64,000 bases of DNA from Kitasatospora terrestris (GCF_039542905.1 NZ_BAABIS010000001.1:3968001-4032000), one strand, 5' to 3'; positions 32,213 through 40,862 are shown, counted from the first letter of the stretch. Notes: generated by a model not told the origin, from the sequence alone. Numbers and translations: made by a program.

Positions 32213-32848
32213 ATGCCCATCATCCGGGTCAGTCTCATCGAAGGCTTCGCCAGCATGGCGGAGAAGGCGCAGATCACCACGGAGATGACCGACGCACTGG
32301 TCGCCGTCATGGGCGAGGTCGCCCGGCCCTTCATCTACGTGACCGTCGACGACATGAAGCCCGGCGCCACCTCGGTCGGCGGCACGCTCCTCACCGAGGA
32401 GATGATGCGCGGCGGGATCGTCAGCTCCGAGCAGGAGCTCGCCGTCAAGCTCACCCCGAAGCGGGTCGGCGACGCGTACGCCGCACTGGACAGCGGCGAC
32501 CGCGCCCAGATCGAGCAGTACTGGGACAAGGACCTGGTCTGGCACGTCCCCGGCGACAACCAGCTGGCCGGCAAGTACGAGGGCCTGGACGCCTTCCTCG
32601 GCTACGCCAAGTCGCGGCAGGAGATCACCGGCGGCTCGTTCCGCTCCGAGACCGAGCAGATCATGATCGACGGGCACGTCTCCGCCTACCTGTGCCGCAA
32701 CTCCGCGCACCGCACCGGCGAGGACTGCTCCTGCTCGCTCGCGGTGGACGTCGTCCAGCTGCTGCACTGGAAGGACGGCAAGGTCGTCACCGGCCACGAG
32801 GCCTACTTCGGCGACGGCCCCACCGGCAACGACACCTTCTGGCGCTGA
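32213..32848 (+). CDS. 4-oxalocrotonate-tautomerase-like domain fused to SnoaL
   Basis: 211 aa. Residues 1-62 (MPIIRVSLIEGFASMAEKAQITTEMTDALVAVMGEVARPFIYVTVDDMKPG) are a tautomerase-like domain with Pro2 available as the catalytic N-terminal proline. Residues about 82-211 are NTF2-like (VGDAYAALDSGDRAQIEQYWDKDLVWHVPGDNQLAGKYEGLDAFLGYAK ... VDVVQLLHWKDGKVVTGHEAYFGD), with a Cys-rich stretch EDCSCSL. An enzyme with two coupled steps (tautomerisation and cyclisation/isomerisation) is possible; substrate unknown. It ends the plus-strand operon before a strong hairpin. Confidence 0.82.
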   Translation: MPIIRVSLIEGFASMAEKAQITTEMTDALVAVMGEVARPFIYVTVDDMKPGATSVGGTLLTEEMMRGGIVSSEQELAVKLTPKRVGDAYAALDSGDRAQIEQYWDKDLVWHVPGDNQLAGKYEGLDAFLGYAKSRQEITGGSFRSETEQIMIDGHVSAYLCRNSAHRTGEDCSCSLAVDVVQLLHWKDGKVVTGHEAYFGDGPTGNDTFWR

Positions 32849-32857
32849 CGGGCCCGC

Positions 32858-32903
32858 GGACGGCTGGGCCCGGCGGGAACCCCACCGCCGGGCCCATCCG
32901 TCC
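32858..32903. terminator. Bidirectional terminator between accessory block and ybaB
   Basis: Perfect 12-bp stem (32865-32876 with 32885-32896), extended by GGACGG/CCGTCC outside it. It separates the convergent tautomerase-SnoaL and ybaB genes and marks the right edge of the accessory block. Confidence 0.8.
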
Positions 32904-32924
32904 GCCCTCCGTCCTGACGACGGA

Positions 32925-33263
32925 TCAGAACGGCAGACCGGGGATCCCACCGCCGCCGAGGCCCTGGGTCAGCGGGCCCATCCGCTCCGCCTGCAGCTTC
33001 TGCGCCGCCGCGGTCGCCTCCCGGACGGCCAGCAGCACCAGGTCCGCCAGCGTCTCGGTGTCCTCCGGATCCACCGCCGCCGGGGCGATCGTCAGCGCCA
33101 CCAGCTCGCCCGCGCCGGTCACCGTCGCCTCGACCAGGCCACCGCCCGACGAACCGCTCACCTTCGTCTCGGCCAGCTCCTGCTGAGCCCGGCCGAGCTC
33201 CTCCTGCATCTTCTGCGCCTGCTTCAGCAGCTGCTGCATGTTGGGCTGGCCACCAGGGAACAC
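32925..33263 (-). CDS. ybaB: YbaB/EbfC nucleoid-associated protein
   Basis: 112 aa, dimeric DNA-binding protein. [80 protein letters not shown] is the full YbaB fold; the Gly-rich tail [10 protein letters not shown] is typical of actinobacteria. The GTG at 33263 with AGGAG 6 bases upstream is preferred over the internal ATG (residue 9). It lies downstream of dnaX with an acetyltransferase gene between; in other actinobacteria recR follows closely, here it is 8.8 kb away. Confidence 0.92.
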   Translation of the reverse strand: MFPGGQPNMQQLLKQAQKMQEELGRAQQELAETKVSGSSGGGLVEATVTGAGELVALTIAPAAVDPEDTETLADLVLLAVREATAAAQKLQAERMGPLTQGLGGGGIPGLPF

Positions 33264-33304
33264 GGCACTCTCCTGCCTTCGAACCGATCTCTTCGCCGTC
33301 GAGC

Positions 33305-33877
33305 CTACGCGCCGGAACCCGGCACCGGCGCCGGATGCAGGTCGAGCCCCAGCTCCAGCAGCCGAGCCGCCGGATCCAGCGGGTACGGCCGCTCCCCGCC
33401 GGTCGGCGCGTACCCCAGCCGCTCGTAGAACGCCCGCGCCCGGCCGTTCCCCTCGTGCACCTCCAGCAGTGCCAGCCCGACGCCCGGCTGCTCCCGCGCC
33501 CACCCGGTCACCGTGCCCAGCAACAGCTCCGCCGCCCCCGCCGCACGGCCCCGGTGCGCCGGATCCACCCAGACGCTGACCACCTTCGCCACCGGCACCG
33601 CCGTCCGGAACTCCCCGTCGTACGCCAACCGGGACACCACGTACCCGCCCGCCAGGCCGACCCAGTCGCCGTCCGGTGTCACCGCCGCCACCCCGATGGT
33701 GGCTGGCCACGACTGCCGCGCCGCCCGGTCCCGCCACTCGGCCTCCGGCAGCGCCGCCGCGTCCGCCCAGCGCTCGCCGAACGCCTCCGGCGCGTCCCGC
33801 AGCATCGCCAACCGCACCTCGCGGTACGGCTCCCAGTCCCCCGGACCGATCCGGTGCACGCGGTACGCCACGCCCAC
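33305..33877 (-). CDS. GNAT-family N-acetyltransferase
   Basis: 190 aa from GTG 33877 (GGGGAGGGGAG upstream). Complete GNAT fold: [30 protein letters not shown] at the start, [29 protein letters not shown] (acetyl-CoA loop, R-G-R-A-A-G-A) in the middle and [29 protein letters not shown] near the end. The acceptor cannot be predicted. It is inserted between dnaX (17 bp) and ybaB (41 bp) and runs with them. Confidence 0.86.
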   Translation of the reverse strand: MGVAYRVHRIGPGDWEPYREVRLAMLRDAPEAFGERWADAAALPEAEWRDRAARQSWPATIGVAAVTPDGDWVGLAGGYVVSRLAYDGEFRTAVPVAKVVSVWVDPAHRGRAAGAAELLLGTVTGWAREQPGVGLALLEVHEGNGRARAFYERLGYAPTGGERPYPLDPAARLLELGLDLHPAPVPGSGA

Positions 33878-33894
33878 GGCTCCCCTCCCCCGTC

Positions 33895-36111
33895 TCAGTT
33901 GCTGTGGTGGATCTCCTCCAGCACCGTCGCGCCCAACTCCCGGACGATCAGATCCTGCGAGGAGAACGCCTCTTCGTTCAGATCCGGGTCGTCGTCCTCC
34001 GGGACGTCGTCCTCCGGCGCGACCTGCGGAGGCACCGGCTCCGCCGGACGCTGCGCCTGCGGAGTCTGCTGCACCGGCGCGGCGGACCCCACCGGCACAG
34101 CCGGCTGCGCCGCCGCCTCCGGCACCACCGGCACCGGAGCAGACTGCGCGGGCGCCGCCTGCGGACGCGCCGCCGGCTGCCCCCAACCGCCGCCACCGGC
34201 CTGCGGCGCCGGTGCGCCACCGCCACCGCCGCCACCGAAACCGCTCGCACCGCTCGGGCCGCCGAAGGCACCACCGGACGGGCCACCGCCGGACGGACCG
34301 GCCGTACCGCCCGACGGGTCGACGATGCACTCCACCCGCCAGTCGACCCCGAGCGCGTCGGCGAGCGCCTGGCGCAGCACGTCGTCACTGTGGCTGCTGA
34401 CGAAGCTGTCCCGGGCGCCCGCGTTCACGAACGACACCTGCAGCACGTTGCCGTCGAAACCCGCCACCTGGCCGTTCTGGCTGAGCAGGATCCAGGTGAA
34501 ACGCCGGCGGTTCTTCACCGCGTCCAGGATCTGCGGCCACATCTGCCGGATCTGCGCCGCGCCCTGCTGCGCGGCCGCCGACGGCTGCTGCGCCGCGGCC
34601 GCCGCGGGGGCGGGTGTCGGCGGTGCCACCGGGGCGGGCGCGGGGGCCGCGACCGGTGCCGGGGCCTGCTGCTGCGGTGCCTGCTGTGCCGGCGCCGGCT
34701 CACCGCCGGCCGGCGGGAAGCTGCGCGGAATCGGCCACGCACCGGGCGGCGGGCCGGCCAGAGCGGGCGCGGCCTGGACCGGCGCCGCCGGCGCTGCGGC
34801 CGGGGTGGTCGGCGCCTCGTGCGCCGCCGGAGCGACCGGAGCGGCCGGAACCGCCTGGGCGACCGGCGCCTCGTACGCCGCCGAAGCCTGCTGCACCGGG
34901 CTCGGCGCGGCGAACACCGCGGCCCCACCCGCCGGCGCGGCGAAACCACCGGCCGCCGCCCGGCGCTCCAGCTTGTCCAGCCGCGCCTGCAGCGACAGCT
35001 CGTCGCTGTACGCGCCGGGCAGCATCACCCGGGCGCAGATCAGCTCGAGCTGCAGCCGGGGCGCCGCGTTGCCGCGCATCTCGGTCAGCCCGGTGTTGAC
35101 GATGTCGGCGCCGCGGCTCAGCTCCGCCGCGCCGAAGCGGTCGGCCTGCGCCTGCATGATCGCGACCCGGTCCGCCGGGGCGTCGATCAGCCCCTTCTCC
35201 CCCGCGTCCGGCACTGTGGCGAGGATCACCAGGTCGCGCAGCCGCTCCAGCAGGTCCGTCACGAACCGGCGCGGGTCGTGCCCGCCCTCGACGACCCGGT
35301 CGATCACCTGGAACACGGTCGCGCCGTCCTGCGCGGCGAACGCGTCCACCACCTCGTCCAGCAGCGCCGAGTCCGTGTACCCGAGCAGCGCGGTCGCCAT
35401 CCCGTACGTGACACCGGCCTCGTCGGCGCCCGCCAGCAGCTGGTCCATCACCGACATCGAGTCACGCACCGAACCGGCGCCCGCCCGCACCACCAGCGGG
35501 AACACCGAGTCTTCGACCTGGATGCCCTCCCGCCCGCAGACCTCCGCCAGGTAGTCGCGCAGCGTGCCGGGCGGCACCAGCCGGAACGGGTAGTGGTGCG
35601 TCCGGGACCGGATCGTCCCGATCACCTTCTCCGGCTCGGTCGTGGCGAAGATGAACTTCAGGTGCTCCGGCGGCTCCTCCACCACCTTCAGCAGCGCGTT
35701 GAAGCCGGCCGAGGTCACCATGTGCGCCTCGTCCAGGATGAAGATCTTGTACCGGCTGTGCACCGGCGCGAAGAACGCCCGTTCGCGCAGCTCGCGTGCG
35801 TCGTCCACACCACCGTGCGAGGCCGCGTCGATCTCGATCACGTCGATCGAACCCGGGCCACCGGTCGCCAGGTCCCGGCAGGACTGGCACTCGCCGCACG
35901 GCGTCGGCGTCGGGCCCTGCTCACAGTTCAGACAGCGCGCCAGGATGCGGGCACTGGTCGTCTTGCCACAGCCGCGCGGACCACTGAACAGGTACGCGTG
36001 GTTGACCCTGTTGTTGCGCAGGGCCTGCTGGAGCGGGGCGGTCACGTGCTCCTGCCCGATGACCTCCGCGAAGGTCTCGGGGCGGTAGCGGCGGTACAGG
36101 GCTAGGGACAC
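33895..36111 (-). CDS. dnaX: DNA polymerase III subunits gamma and tau
   Basis: 738 aa from GTG 36111 ([22 protein letters not shown]). AAA+ clamp-loader ATPase: Walker [10 protein letters not shown] (about 45), zinc module with Cys at about 60-75 ([16 protein letters not shown]), Walker B ILDEAHM (about 128), sensor-1 ATTEPEKV and arginine-finger region GSVRDSMS. After about 370 follows a very Ala/Pro-rich tau linker and a C-terminal domain with [23 protein letters not shown] and [34 protein letters not shown]. It assembles the replisome. No obvious frameshift site for gamma was noticed. Confidence 0.95.
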   Translation of the reverse strand: MSLALYRRYRPETFAEVIGQEHVTAPLQQALRNNRVNHAYLFSGPRGCGKTTSARILARCLNCEQGPTPTPCGECQSCRDLATGGPGSIDVIEIDAASHGGVDDARELRERAFFAPVHSRYKIFILDEAHMVTSAGFNALLKVVEEPPEHLKFIFATTEPEKVIGTIRSRTHHYPFRLVPPGTLRDYLAEVCGREGIQVEDSVFPLVVRAGAGSVRDSMSVMDQLLAGADEAGVTYGMATALLGYTDSALLDEVVDAFAAQDGATVFQVIDRVVEGGHDPRRFVTDLLERLRDLVILATVPDAGEKGLIDAPADRVAIMQAQADRFGAAELSRGADIVNTGLTEMRGNAAPRLQLELICARVMLPGAYSDELSLQARLDKLERRAAAGGFAAPAGGAAVFAAPSPVQQASAAYEAPVAQAVPAAPVAPAAHEAPTTPAAAPAAPVQAAPALAGPPPGAWPIPRSFPPAGGEPAPAQQAPQQQAPAPVAAPAPAPVAPPTPAPAAAAAQQPSAAAQQGAAQIRQMWPQILDAVKNRRRFTWILLSQNGQVAGFDGNVLQVSFVNAGARDSFVSSHSDDVLRQALADALGVDWRVECIVDPSGGTAGPSGGGPSGGAFGGPSGASGFGGGGGGGAPAPQAGGGGWGQPAARPQAAPAQSAPVPVVPEAAAQPAVPVGSAAPVQQTPQAQRPAEPVPPQVAPEDDVPEDDDPDLNEEAFSSQDLIVRELGATVLEEIHHSN

Positions 36112-36180
36112 GCCACCGAGGTTATCGGCCCGGACCGACAAACGCGGCACCCCGCCCACCACCGCGCCCGGGAACGCAAG

Positions 36181-36272
36181 GACCCCCCGTGCACCCGCCA
36201 GAGCCCTCTTACCCTTGCTGCCTTCCGGCCCTGGGGGGGTTCAGAGAGATGACGCCACACGAGGGGCTGGTC
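36181..36272 (-). ncRNA. ffs: SRP RNA (4.5S type)
   Basis: On the minus strand the invariant apical loop GGAAGGCAGCAAGGGTAAG is present with its flanking CCCAGGGCC, and the outer stem CCCCTCGTG (complement of 36258-36266) pairs with CACGGGGGG (complement of 36183-36191). This is the short bacterial SRP RNA that binds Ffh. Ends are approximate. It lies 70 bp upstream of dnaX in the same direction. Confidence 0.93.
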
Positions 36273-36401
36273 CCCAGAGTAGCGGATCCCCGCCCCGCCC
36301 AGGACCACCGACCCCGATCTGAGATCCCCAGGCACCTTCCCCCACCCACCTGCGAGACAGCGGTTCGCGAGCACCCCTCGACATGTACTAAGCTCTCCCA
36401 C

Positions 36402-36486
36402 GGAGGATTCGCCTAGAGGCCTAGGGCGCACGCTTGGAAAGCGTGTTGGGGGCAACCCCTCACGAGTTCGAATCTCGTATCCTCCG
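36402..36486 (+). tRNA. tRNA-Ser(GGA)
   Basis: 85-nt type II tRNA: acceptor GGAGGAT/ATCCTCC, anticodon loop TTGGAAA (anticodon GGA) on stem CACGC/GCGTG, long variable arm TTGGGGGCAACCCCTC and T-arm CGAGTTCGAATCTCG, discriminator G. Its 3' part from the anticodon loop on is duplicated at 37268-37324. Confidence 0.95.
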
Positions 36487-36490
36487 CCTT
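36434..36490 (+). repeat. Attachment-site repeat, copy 1 (within tRNA-Ser)
   Basis: 57-bp direct repeat starting in the anticodon loop and ending 4 bases past the tRNA; the partner is 37268-37324 with one mismatch. This is the usual position and length for a tyrosine-recombinase att site. Confidence 0.75.
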
Positions 36491-36493
36491 GAT

Positions 36494-36530
36494 CGAAGGC
36501 CCGGACCGTCTCGCACGGTCCGGGCCTTCG
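36494..36530 (+). terminator. tRNA-Ser terminator
   Basis: Perfect 15-bp stem (36494-36508 with 36516-36530), 7-nt loop, followed by TCGTTT. A related, degenerate hairpin follows att copy 3 at about 40763-40800. Confidence 0.8.
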
Positions 36531-36558
36531 TCGTTTACTCTCTGGCCCACTCGATGGA

Positions 36559-36576
36559 CGTACATTATTCTGTACA
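36559..36576 (+). promoter_or_regulatory. YefM-type operator
   Basis: CGTACA (36559-36564) and TGTACA (36571-36576) have a 12-bp centre-to-centre distance, the arrangement of the TGTACA boxes known from yefM-yoeB operators. It ends 2 bp before the antitoxin ATG, so binding would block initiation (autorepression). Confidence 0.6.
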
Positions 36577-36578
36577 AC

Positions 36579-36857
36579 ATGAAGACGATGAGTGCCACCG
36601 AGTTCCGCGGCAATCTCGCCGCCGCGCTCGACGCCGTTGAGAGCGACGCCGAAGAGCTCGTCATCACACGCGCCGGCCACGAGCCGCTGGTCGTCGTTTC
36701 CTTGGCCGAGTACGCCTCGCTCCGCGAAACCGACTACCTGCTGCGCTCGCCGGCCAACGCCGACCACCTTCGCCGCTCCCTGCAGGAGTACCGGGAGGGC
36801 CGTGCGGTGGCCCGCGAACTGCTCGACCCCGAAGACCTCACCGAGCAGGGCGCGTGA
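36579..36857 (+). CDS. yefM: YefM/Phd-family antitoxin
   Basis: 92 aa. MSATEFRGNLAAALDAVESDAEELVITRAGHEPLVVVSLAEYASLRETDYLLRSPANADHLRRSLQEYREGRA is the complete Phd/YefM fold; the acidic C-terminus (RELLDPEDLTEQGA) is the toxin-binding tail. It neutralises YoeB and represses its own operon with it. The ATG at 36579 is next to the palindromic operator, and the stop overlaps the yoeB GTG (GTGA). The module lies directly behind tRNA-Ser, between att copies 1 and 2. Confidence 0.92.
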   Translation: MKTMSATEFRGNLAAALDAVESDAEELVITRAGHEPLVVVSLAEYASLRETDYLLRSPANADHLRRSLQEYREGRAVARELLDPEDLTEQGA

Positions 36858-37120
36858 AGGTCCAGTTCACCGAGCGCGGCTGGAGCGACTACCTGTCCTG
36901 GCAGGCGGACGATCGTCGTCTCCTCAAGCGCATCAATCTGCTGATCGACGACATCCGCCGAAACGGCAACGAGGGCATCAGCAAACCCGAACCCTTGCGG
37001 CACGAGCTCGCCGGGGCCTGGTCCCGCCGGATCGATCAGGAACACCGCCTGGTGTACATCCTTGACGAGCAGGCCGACGCCCTGTGCGTCATCGCATGCC
37101 GTTACCACTACGGCAAGTAG
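36854..37120 (+). CDS. yoeB: YoeB ribosome-dependent mRNA interferase toxin
   Basis: 88 aa, RelE/ParE superfamily. Nearly collinear with E. coli YoeB (84 aa): FTERGWSDYLSWQADDRRLLKRINLLIDDIRR ... KPEPLRHELAGAWSRRIDQEHRLVYIL ... CRYHYGK. The catalytic Glu (in HELAG or QEHR), Arg (SRRI/HRLV) and the C-terminal RYHY with its His are intact, so it is expected to be active. It cleaves mRNA in the ribosomal A site. Coupled to yefM by the GTGA overlap. Confidence 0.93.
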   Translation: MKVQFTERGWSDYLSWQADDRRLLKRINLLIDDIRRNGNEGISKPEPLRHELAGAWSRRIDQEHRLVYILDEQADALCVIACRYHYGK

Positions 37121-37267
37121 AGCCTGGGACCAGCAGAGAGACTCGCGCCCTGGTCTCAGTTCTGGTCTCGTTCACCCCCGTCCAGCCGGGTTCAGCCCTT
37201 GCCCTGTGGTGTACTCCGCCGCAGGTCAGAACGGGTGCGGACCTGCGGCGGATGCCGTTCGTGAGAA

Positions 37268-37324
37268 TTGGAAAGCGTGTTGGGGGCAACCCCTCACGAG
37301 TTCGAATCTCGCATCCTCCGCCTT
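37268..37324 (+). repeat. Attachment-site repeat, copy 2 (partial tRNA-Ser)
   Basis: 56/57 identical to 36434-36490 (T to C in the acceptor stem side), without the 5' half of a tRNA, so it is not a functional gene. A 9-bp hairpin (37345-37353 with 37363-37371) follows like a tRNA terminator. The other parts of 37121-37459 show no gene. Confidence 0.75.
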
Positions 37325-37459
37325 CGCCCGCCAGGGCAGACGACGGCCCCGACCGCTCAGCCGTCGGGGCCATCCTCGTTCGCAGTCTCATCTACGGTCT
37401 CAACGGACCTTCCCGGCGGCCTTCTTGGCGTCAGGCCCGCACGCCTCGAACGGCGACCG

Positions 37460-37873
37460 TCAGACAGCCACGAGACGCACGCGATCACCGCAGAGCTCGG
37501 TCATGTCGTCAATGTCCGACGCCGGCAAAACGACCGGCCGCCGCTGTCGCAGTGCCATCTCGGCTACTACCGCGTCGATCGCGTACTTGTGGCCGTGAAG
37601 GCCGGCCGCGATCAGCAGGGCGGACGCTGCCCGGGCCTCCTCGTCGCCCACCTGCACGATTCGCAGGCCGGGCAGAATCCACCGGAGACGAGCCTGGTCG
37701 GTACGGCTGTGCACGGCTTCGATGATGGTCAAGGCACTGATCACCACCTCCATGCCCCGCTTCCGGGCTTCAGCGACTAGCGCAACCGCGGGTTCGTGGT
37801 CGTTGAGCAGCTTGCAGAAGCCCTCGGAGTCGAGCACCAGGGTGCCCTCGTGGCTCAGCTTGCGACGGGCCAT
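37460..37873 (-). CDS. PIN-domain toxin (VapC-like)
   Basis: 137 aa. PIN-fold acidic residues are visible: LVLDSEGFCKLL (first Asp, about 14), IIEAVHSR (Glu, about 47), YAIDAVVAEMAL (Asp, about 99) and ASDIDDMTEL (Asp, about 118). PIN toxins cleave tRNA or rRNA with Mg2+. It starts inside the end of the RHH antitoxin gene (19-bp overlap), the usual antitoxin-toxin order. Second toxin-antitoxin pair of the tRNA-Ser island. Confidence 0.85.
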   Translation of the reverse strand: MARRKLSHEGTLVLDSEGFCKLLNDHEPAVALVAEARKRGMEVVISALTIIEAVHSRTDQARLRWILPGLRIVQVGDEEARAASALLIAAGLHGHKYAIDAVVAEMALRQRRPVVLPASDIDDMTELCGDRVRLVAV

Positions 37874-38172
37874 CCGCCCTCCTCGGCGAACACCTCGTCG
37901 AAGACCTGGCGGGCTCGGTCCTGCTCCGCTGCCGAGATCGATCCCTTTCGACGTTCATAGTCAGCCAGGTACTCGTCCAGGATCTGACCGCGCAACTCTC
38001 GCTCGACAGCCGCGGTGATGAACGCGGAGAACTCGCGCTTGCCCACTCGTTGGCGGATGGCCTCGGCCGTACCTTCGGGCAGGGAGAGGCTGACCCCTGT
38101 GCCTGAGGCCGCTTCGCGGCAGGTCAGGACGCCTGCACTCGTCGCCGGACCACTGGACGATCGGTGGGCCAT
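37855..38172 (-). CDS. Ribbon-helix-helix antitoxin
   Basis: 105 aa from ATG 38172; the conserved part starts later. VSLSLPEGTAEAIRQRVGKREFSAFITAAVERELRGQILDEYLADYERRKGSISAAEQDRARQVFDEVFAEEG is a CopG/VapB-like RHH DNA-binding domain followed by the toxin-binding tail. No clear Shine-Dalgarno precedes the ATG and no better start exists between it and the RHH strand, so the start is uncertain. Partner of the PIN toxin. Confidence 0.75.
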   Translation of the reverse strand: MAHRSSSGPATSAGVLTCREAASGTGVSLSLPEGTAEAIRQRVGKREFSAFITAAVERELRGQILDEYLADYERRKGSISAAEQDRARQVFDEVFAEEGGWPVAS

Positions 38173-38281
38173 CGCGTGGAGGAACCAGCGGTCCGGTCCC
38201 TCGTCGCACGCGCCTCCGCTGGTACGTCATCCTTGTGCTCCTGACCGGCTCCGGCAGAGCACGGACGTCTTCTCCTATGTA

Positions 38282-40729
38282 GTGAGGTGCCTCATCGGCA
38301 AGAAGAGCGGATCGACGCTGGCCACATGGCTGCGCGGTCTGGACACGGCCGGGCTGGCACGAGTCCTGGCCGCGCGGCCGGACGCCGTATCGCTTCCGGA
38401 ACCGCGGTCGGTCGGTGAACTGGCCGATCGCCTCCAGCGCCAGGCCTCCGTGGCGCTGGCGCTGCCCCGGCTCTCGCTGCCGTGCCTGCAGGTGGCGGAG
38501 GCCGTGGCCGCACTGCCAGCCGTCTCCCGGAAGGATCTGGCGGTCCTCCTGGACGCGACACGCGGTGACCGCGCCCACGGTTTGGATGCCGCCCTGGAGA
38601 CGCTGGCGGATCGCGCTCTGGTGTGGCCGGGCGGCAATGAGCTGCTGCAGATCGCGGCGCCGCTGCGGTCCGCGTGGGGCACGCCCCTCGGGCTCGACGC
38701 GCCGCTCGCGCACCTGCTCGCGGGCGTGACCTCCGACGAGTTGGGCCGCATGCTGGCGAAACTCGAGGTCAAACCCGCCGCCAACAGGAAGGAGCAGCGG
38801 CTGGCGGCGCTGGTCGACCATCACCGCGATCCGGCCCGGGTCGCCGCGCTGATGGCCACGGCACCCACGGCCGCCCGCAGACTCCTCGACCAGCGAGCCC
38901 ATGAGGCTCATGGGCGGCCGGGCTTCATCATGTTCGGGGCTCCGGCGACCGACTCCGCCCCCGGCGAACAATGGGCGCTGGAGCGGGGGTTGCTGATCCG
39001 CGACCGTTACCGGTACGGGCCGGCCCGGATGCCCGCGGAGGTCACCCTCGCACTGCGCGGCTCCGACTGGCACGCGCCGTTCACACCTGTCCCGCCCGCC
39101 GTACGGTCAGTGCCGGCCGCCGGCTCGGACATCGACCGGGAGGCCGCAGCCGCCGCGATGGCGTTCGGCGCCCATGCCGTGTCCGTCCTCGGGGTATGCG
39201 CGGCCGCTCCGCCGGCCCGGCTCAAGGCCGGCGGGATCGGCGCCCGTGAACTGTCCCGGCTCAGCAAAGCAGCCCAGTGCGACGAGATCCTGGTCCGCCT
39301 CGTCCTGGAGACGGCGAGCGCCACCGGGCTGCTGGCCCGGGACGGCGACCGGGTCGCGGCGACCGCGGCCTACGACACCTGGGCCGAGCAAGAACCGGCC
39401 GACCAACTCGCCGTGCTGCTCCAGGCATGGTGGGCGCTCCCGTCGACCCCCGGCGGGAACCGCGACGAGGACGGGAAGACCCTGCCGGCGCTCGCCGGGG
39501 CACCGCCCTGCGGAGGCTGCGTACAGGCGCGGCACGGACTGCTCACCGCCGCATCGCAGCTACCCGCCGGCCACGGTGCGGGAAACTCGGCGGACCTGGG
39601 CGCGCTGCTGGTGTGGCTGCGCCCGCTCGCCGACGAACTCCCCCAGGACGTGACGCCGTTCGCCACCCTGGTCCGGGAGGCGGAACTGCTGGGCGCACTA
39701 GCTCTCGGGGCCGTGTCCCCGATCGGGGCAGCTCTGCTCGCCGACGACGCCGAGGCCCTGACCGAAGCCTGTCGGCGGCTGCTGCCCTCCGCCAGCGGCA
39801 CCGCCCGTTTCGGCAGCGATCTCACCGCTGTGGTCGCCGGTACGCCGACTGCGCACCTCCTCACACTGCTGGACTCGGCCGCGGACCGGGAGACCGCCGG
39901 TGCGGCCTCCGTCTGGCGATTCAGCCCCGGAAGCATCCGCCGTGCCCTCGATGCCGGCCTCACCCCCGACGCCCTCACGGCCGACCTGGCCGCCGTTGCC
40001 GTCGAGCCGCTTCCCCAACCGCTCTCGTACCTGATCCACGACACCGCGCGCCGCCACGGCCGGGTGCGCGTGGTCTCCGCGTCCTGTGTGATCCACGGTG
40101 AGGAGCCCGCCCTGCTGGCCGAACTGGCGGCGCACCGCAAGCTCAAGGGGCTCGGCCTGCGGCTGCTTGCACCGACGGTGCTGATCAGCCGGACCCCACC
40201 GGACAAGACGCTGGCGGAACTGAGGTCTGCCGGCTACGCCCCGGTCGCCGAGAAGCCCGACGGATCCGTCCACATCGAGCGGACCCAACGGCCCCGTGCG
40301 GCGGGTCCGGTCCCGTCTCCGCGCCGACCGGCCGGCAGACAGCCGAACGGCGCCCGCACCGCCAGCGCCCGCACCGCCGACAGCCGCACCGCCGCCGACC
40401 TGAGCGCACTCGCCGAGCGGCTCCGGGCCACCCCACAGGACACTCCCGAACCCGGCCCGGAGAGTGGGCACCCTTACAGCAGCGGCACCGAGGAGATCCT
40501 CGCCGGCTACGCGCGCAACCTGTCCTTCACCGACGTCCGCCAGCTGGCCCACGCCGTCGACGAAGGGAGGCCGATCACCGTCGAGTACGTCGCCACCTCC
40601 GGCAGTGCGACCGTCCGCACCCTCAGCCGACTCGAACTCGATGCCCCCTACCTCCACGCCTGGTGCCACCTGCGGAACGACGAGCGGACGTTCACCATCT
40701 CCCGCATCCACGGCGTGATGCCCGCGTAG
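38282..40729 (+). CDS. Helicase-associated (Helicase_C_3/XPB-Ssl2 N-terminal-like) protein with WYL-like end
   Basis: About 815 aa from GTG 38282 (no RBS seen; the frame stays open upstream). STLATWLRGLDTAGLARVLAARPDAVSLPEPRSVGELADRLQRQASVALALPRLSLPCLQVAEAVAAL is the start of the actinobacterial protein normally encoded beside XPB-type DNA helicase. Residues about 560-680 (VWRFSPGSIRRALDAGLTPDALTADL ... LSYLIHDTARRHGRVRVVSASCVIHGEEPALLAEL) are the Helicase_C_3 domain; the end (ITVEYVATSGSATVRTLSRLELDAPYLHAWCHLRNDERTFTISRIHGV) is WYL-like. No helicase motor gene is near. Lies in the second tRNA-Ser element. Confidence 0.75.
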   Translation: MRCLIGKKSGSTLATWLRGLDTAGLARVLAARPDAVSLPEPRSVGELADRLQRQASVALALPRLSLPCLQVAEAVAALPAVSRKDLAVLLDATRGDRAHGLDAALETLADRALVWPGGNELLQIAAPLRSAWGTPLGLDAPLAHLLAGVTSDELGRMLAKLEVKPAANRKEQRLAALVDHHRDPARVAALMATAPTAARRLLDQRAHEAHGRPGFIMFGAPATDSAPGEQWALERGLLIRDRYRYGPARMPAEVTLALRGSDWHAPFTPVPPAVRSVPAAGSDIDREAAAAAMAFGAHAVSVLGVCAAAPPARLKAGGIGARELSRLSKAAQCDEILVRLVLETASATGLLARDGDRVAATAAYDTWAEQEPADQLAVLLQAWWALPSTPGGNRDEDGKTLPALAGAPPCGGCVQARHGLLTAASQLPAGHGAGNSADLGALLVWLRPLADELPQDVTPFATLVREAELLGALALGAVSPIGAALLADDAEALTEACRRLLPSASGTARFGSDLTAVVAGTPTAHLLTLLDSAADRETAGAASVWRFSPGSIRRALDAGLTPDALTADLAAVAVEPLPQPLSYLIHDTARRHGRVRVVSASCVIHGEEPALLAELAAHRKLKGLGLRLLAPTVLISRTPPDKTLAELRSAGYAPVAEKPDGSVHIERTQRPRAAGPVPSPRRPAGRQPNGARTASARTADSRTAADLSALAERLRATPQDTPEPGPESGHPYSSGTEEILAGYARNLSFTDVRQLAHAVDEGRPITVEYVATSGSATVRTLSRLELDAPYLHAWCHLRNDERTFTISRIHGVMPA

Positions 40730-40740
40730 CCCCGGCCGCC

Positions 40741-40800
40741 CGGATCTCGTGTCCTCCGCCCTCACGAAGGACCGGACCGCTCAGCGGCCCGGCTTCGTCG
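40741..40800 (+). repeat. Degenerate attachment-site copy 3 with terminator remnant
   Basis: 40741-40762 matches the last 22 bases of the tRNA-Ser repeat at 19 positions (GGATCTCGTGTCCTCCGCC), and the next about 38 bases form a hairpin like the tRNA-Ser terminator (ACGAAG ... CTTCGT). Interpreted as the far end of a second, older element. Confidence 0.5.
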
Positions 40801-40862
40801 TGCGGTGCCTCCGAGGGAAGCTCGCCGCGGGGAGCCCGGCGAGGGGCCGTGCGGCGGTCGGG

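Noticed and set aside
37268..37324. Second functional tRNA-Ser
   Set aside because: Only the part from the anticodon loop to the 3' end is present; no acceptor 5' strand or D-arm upstream.
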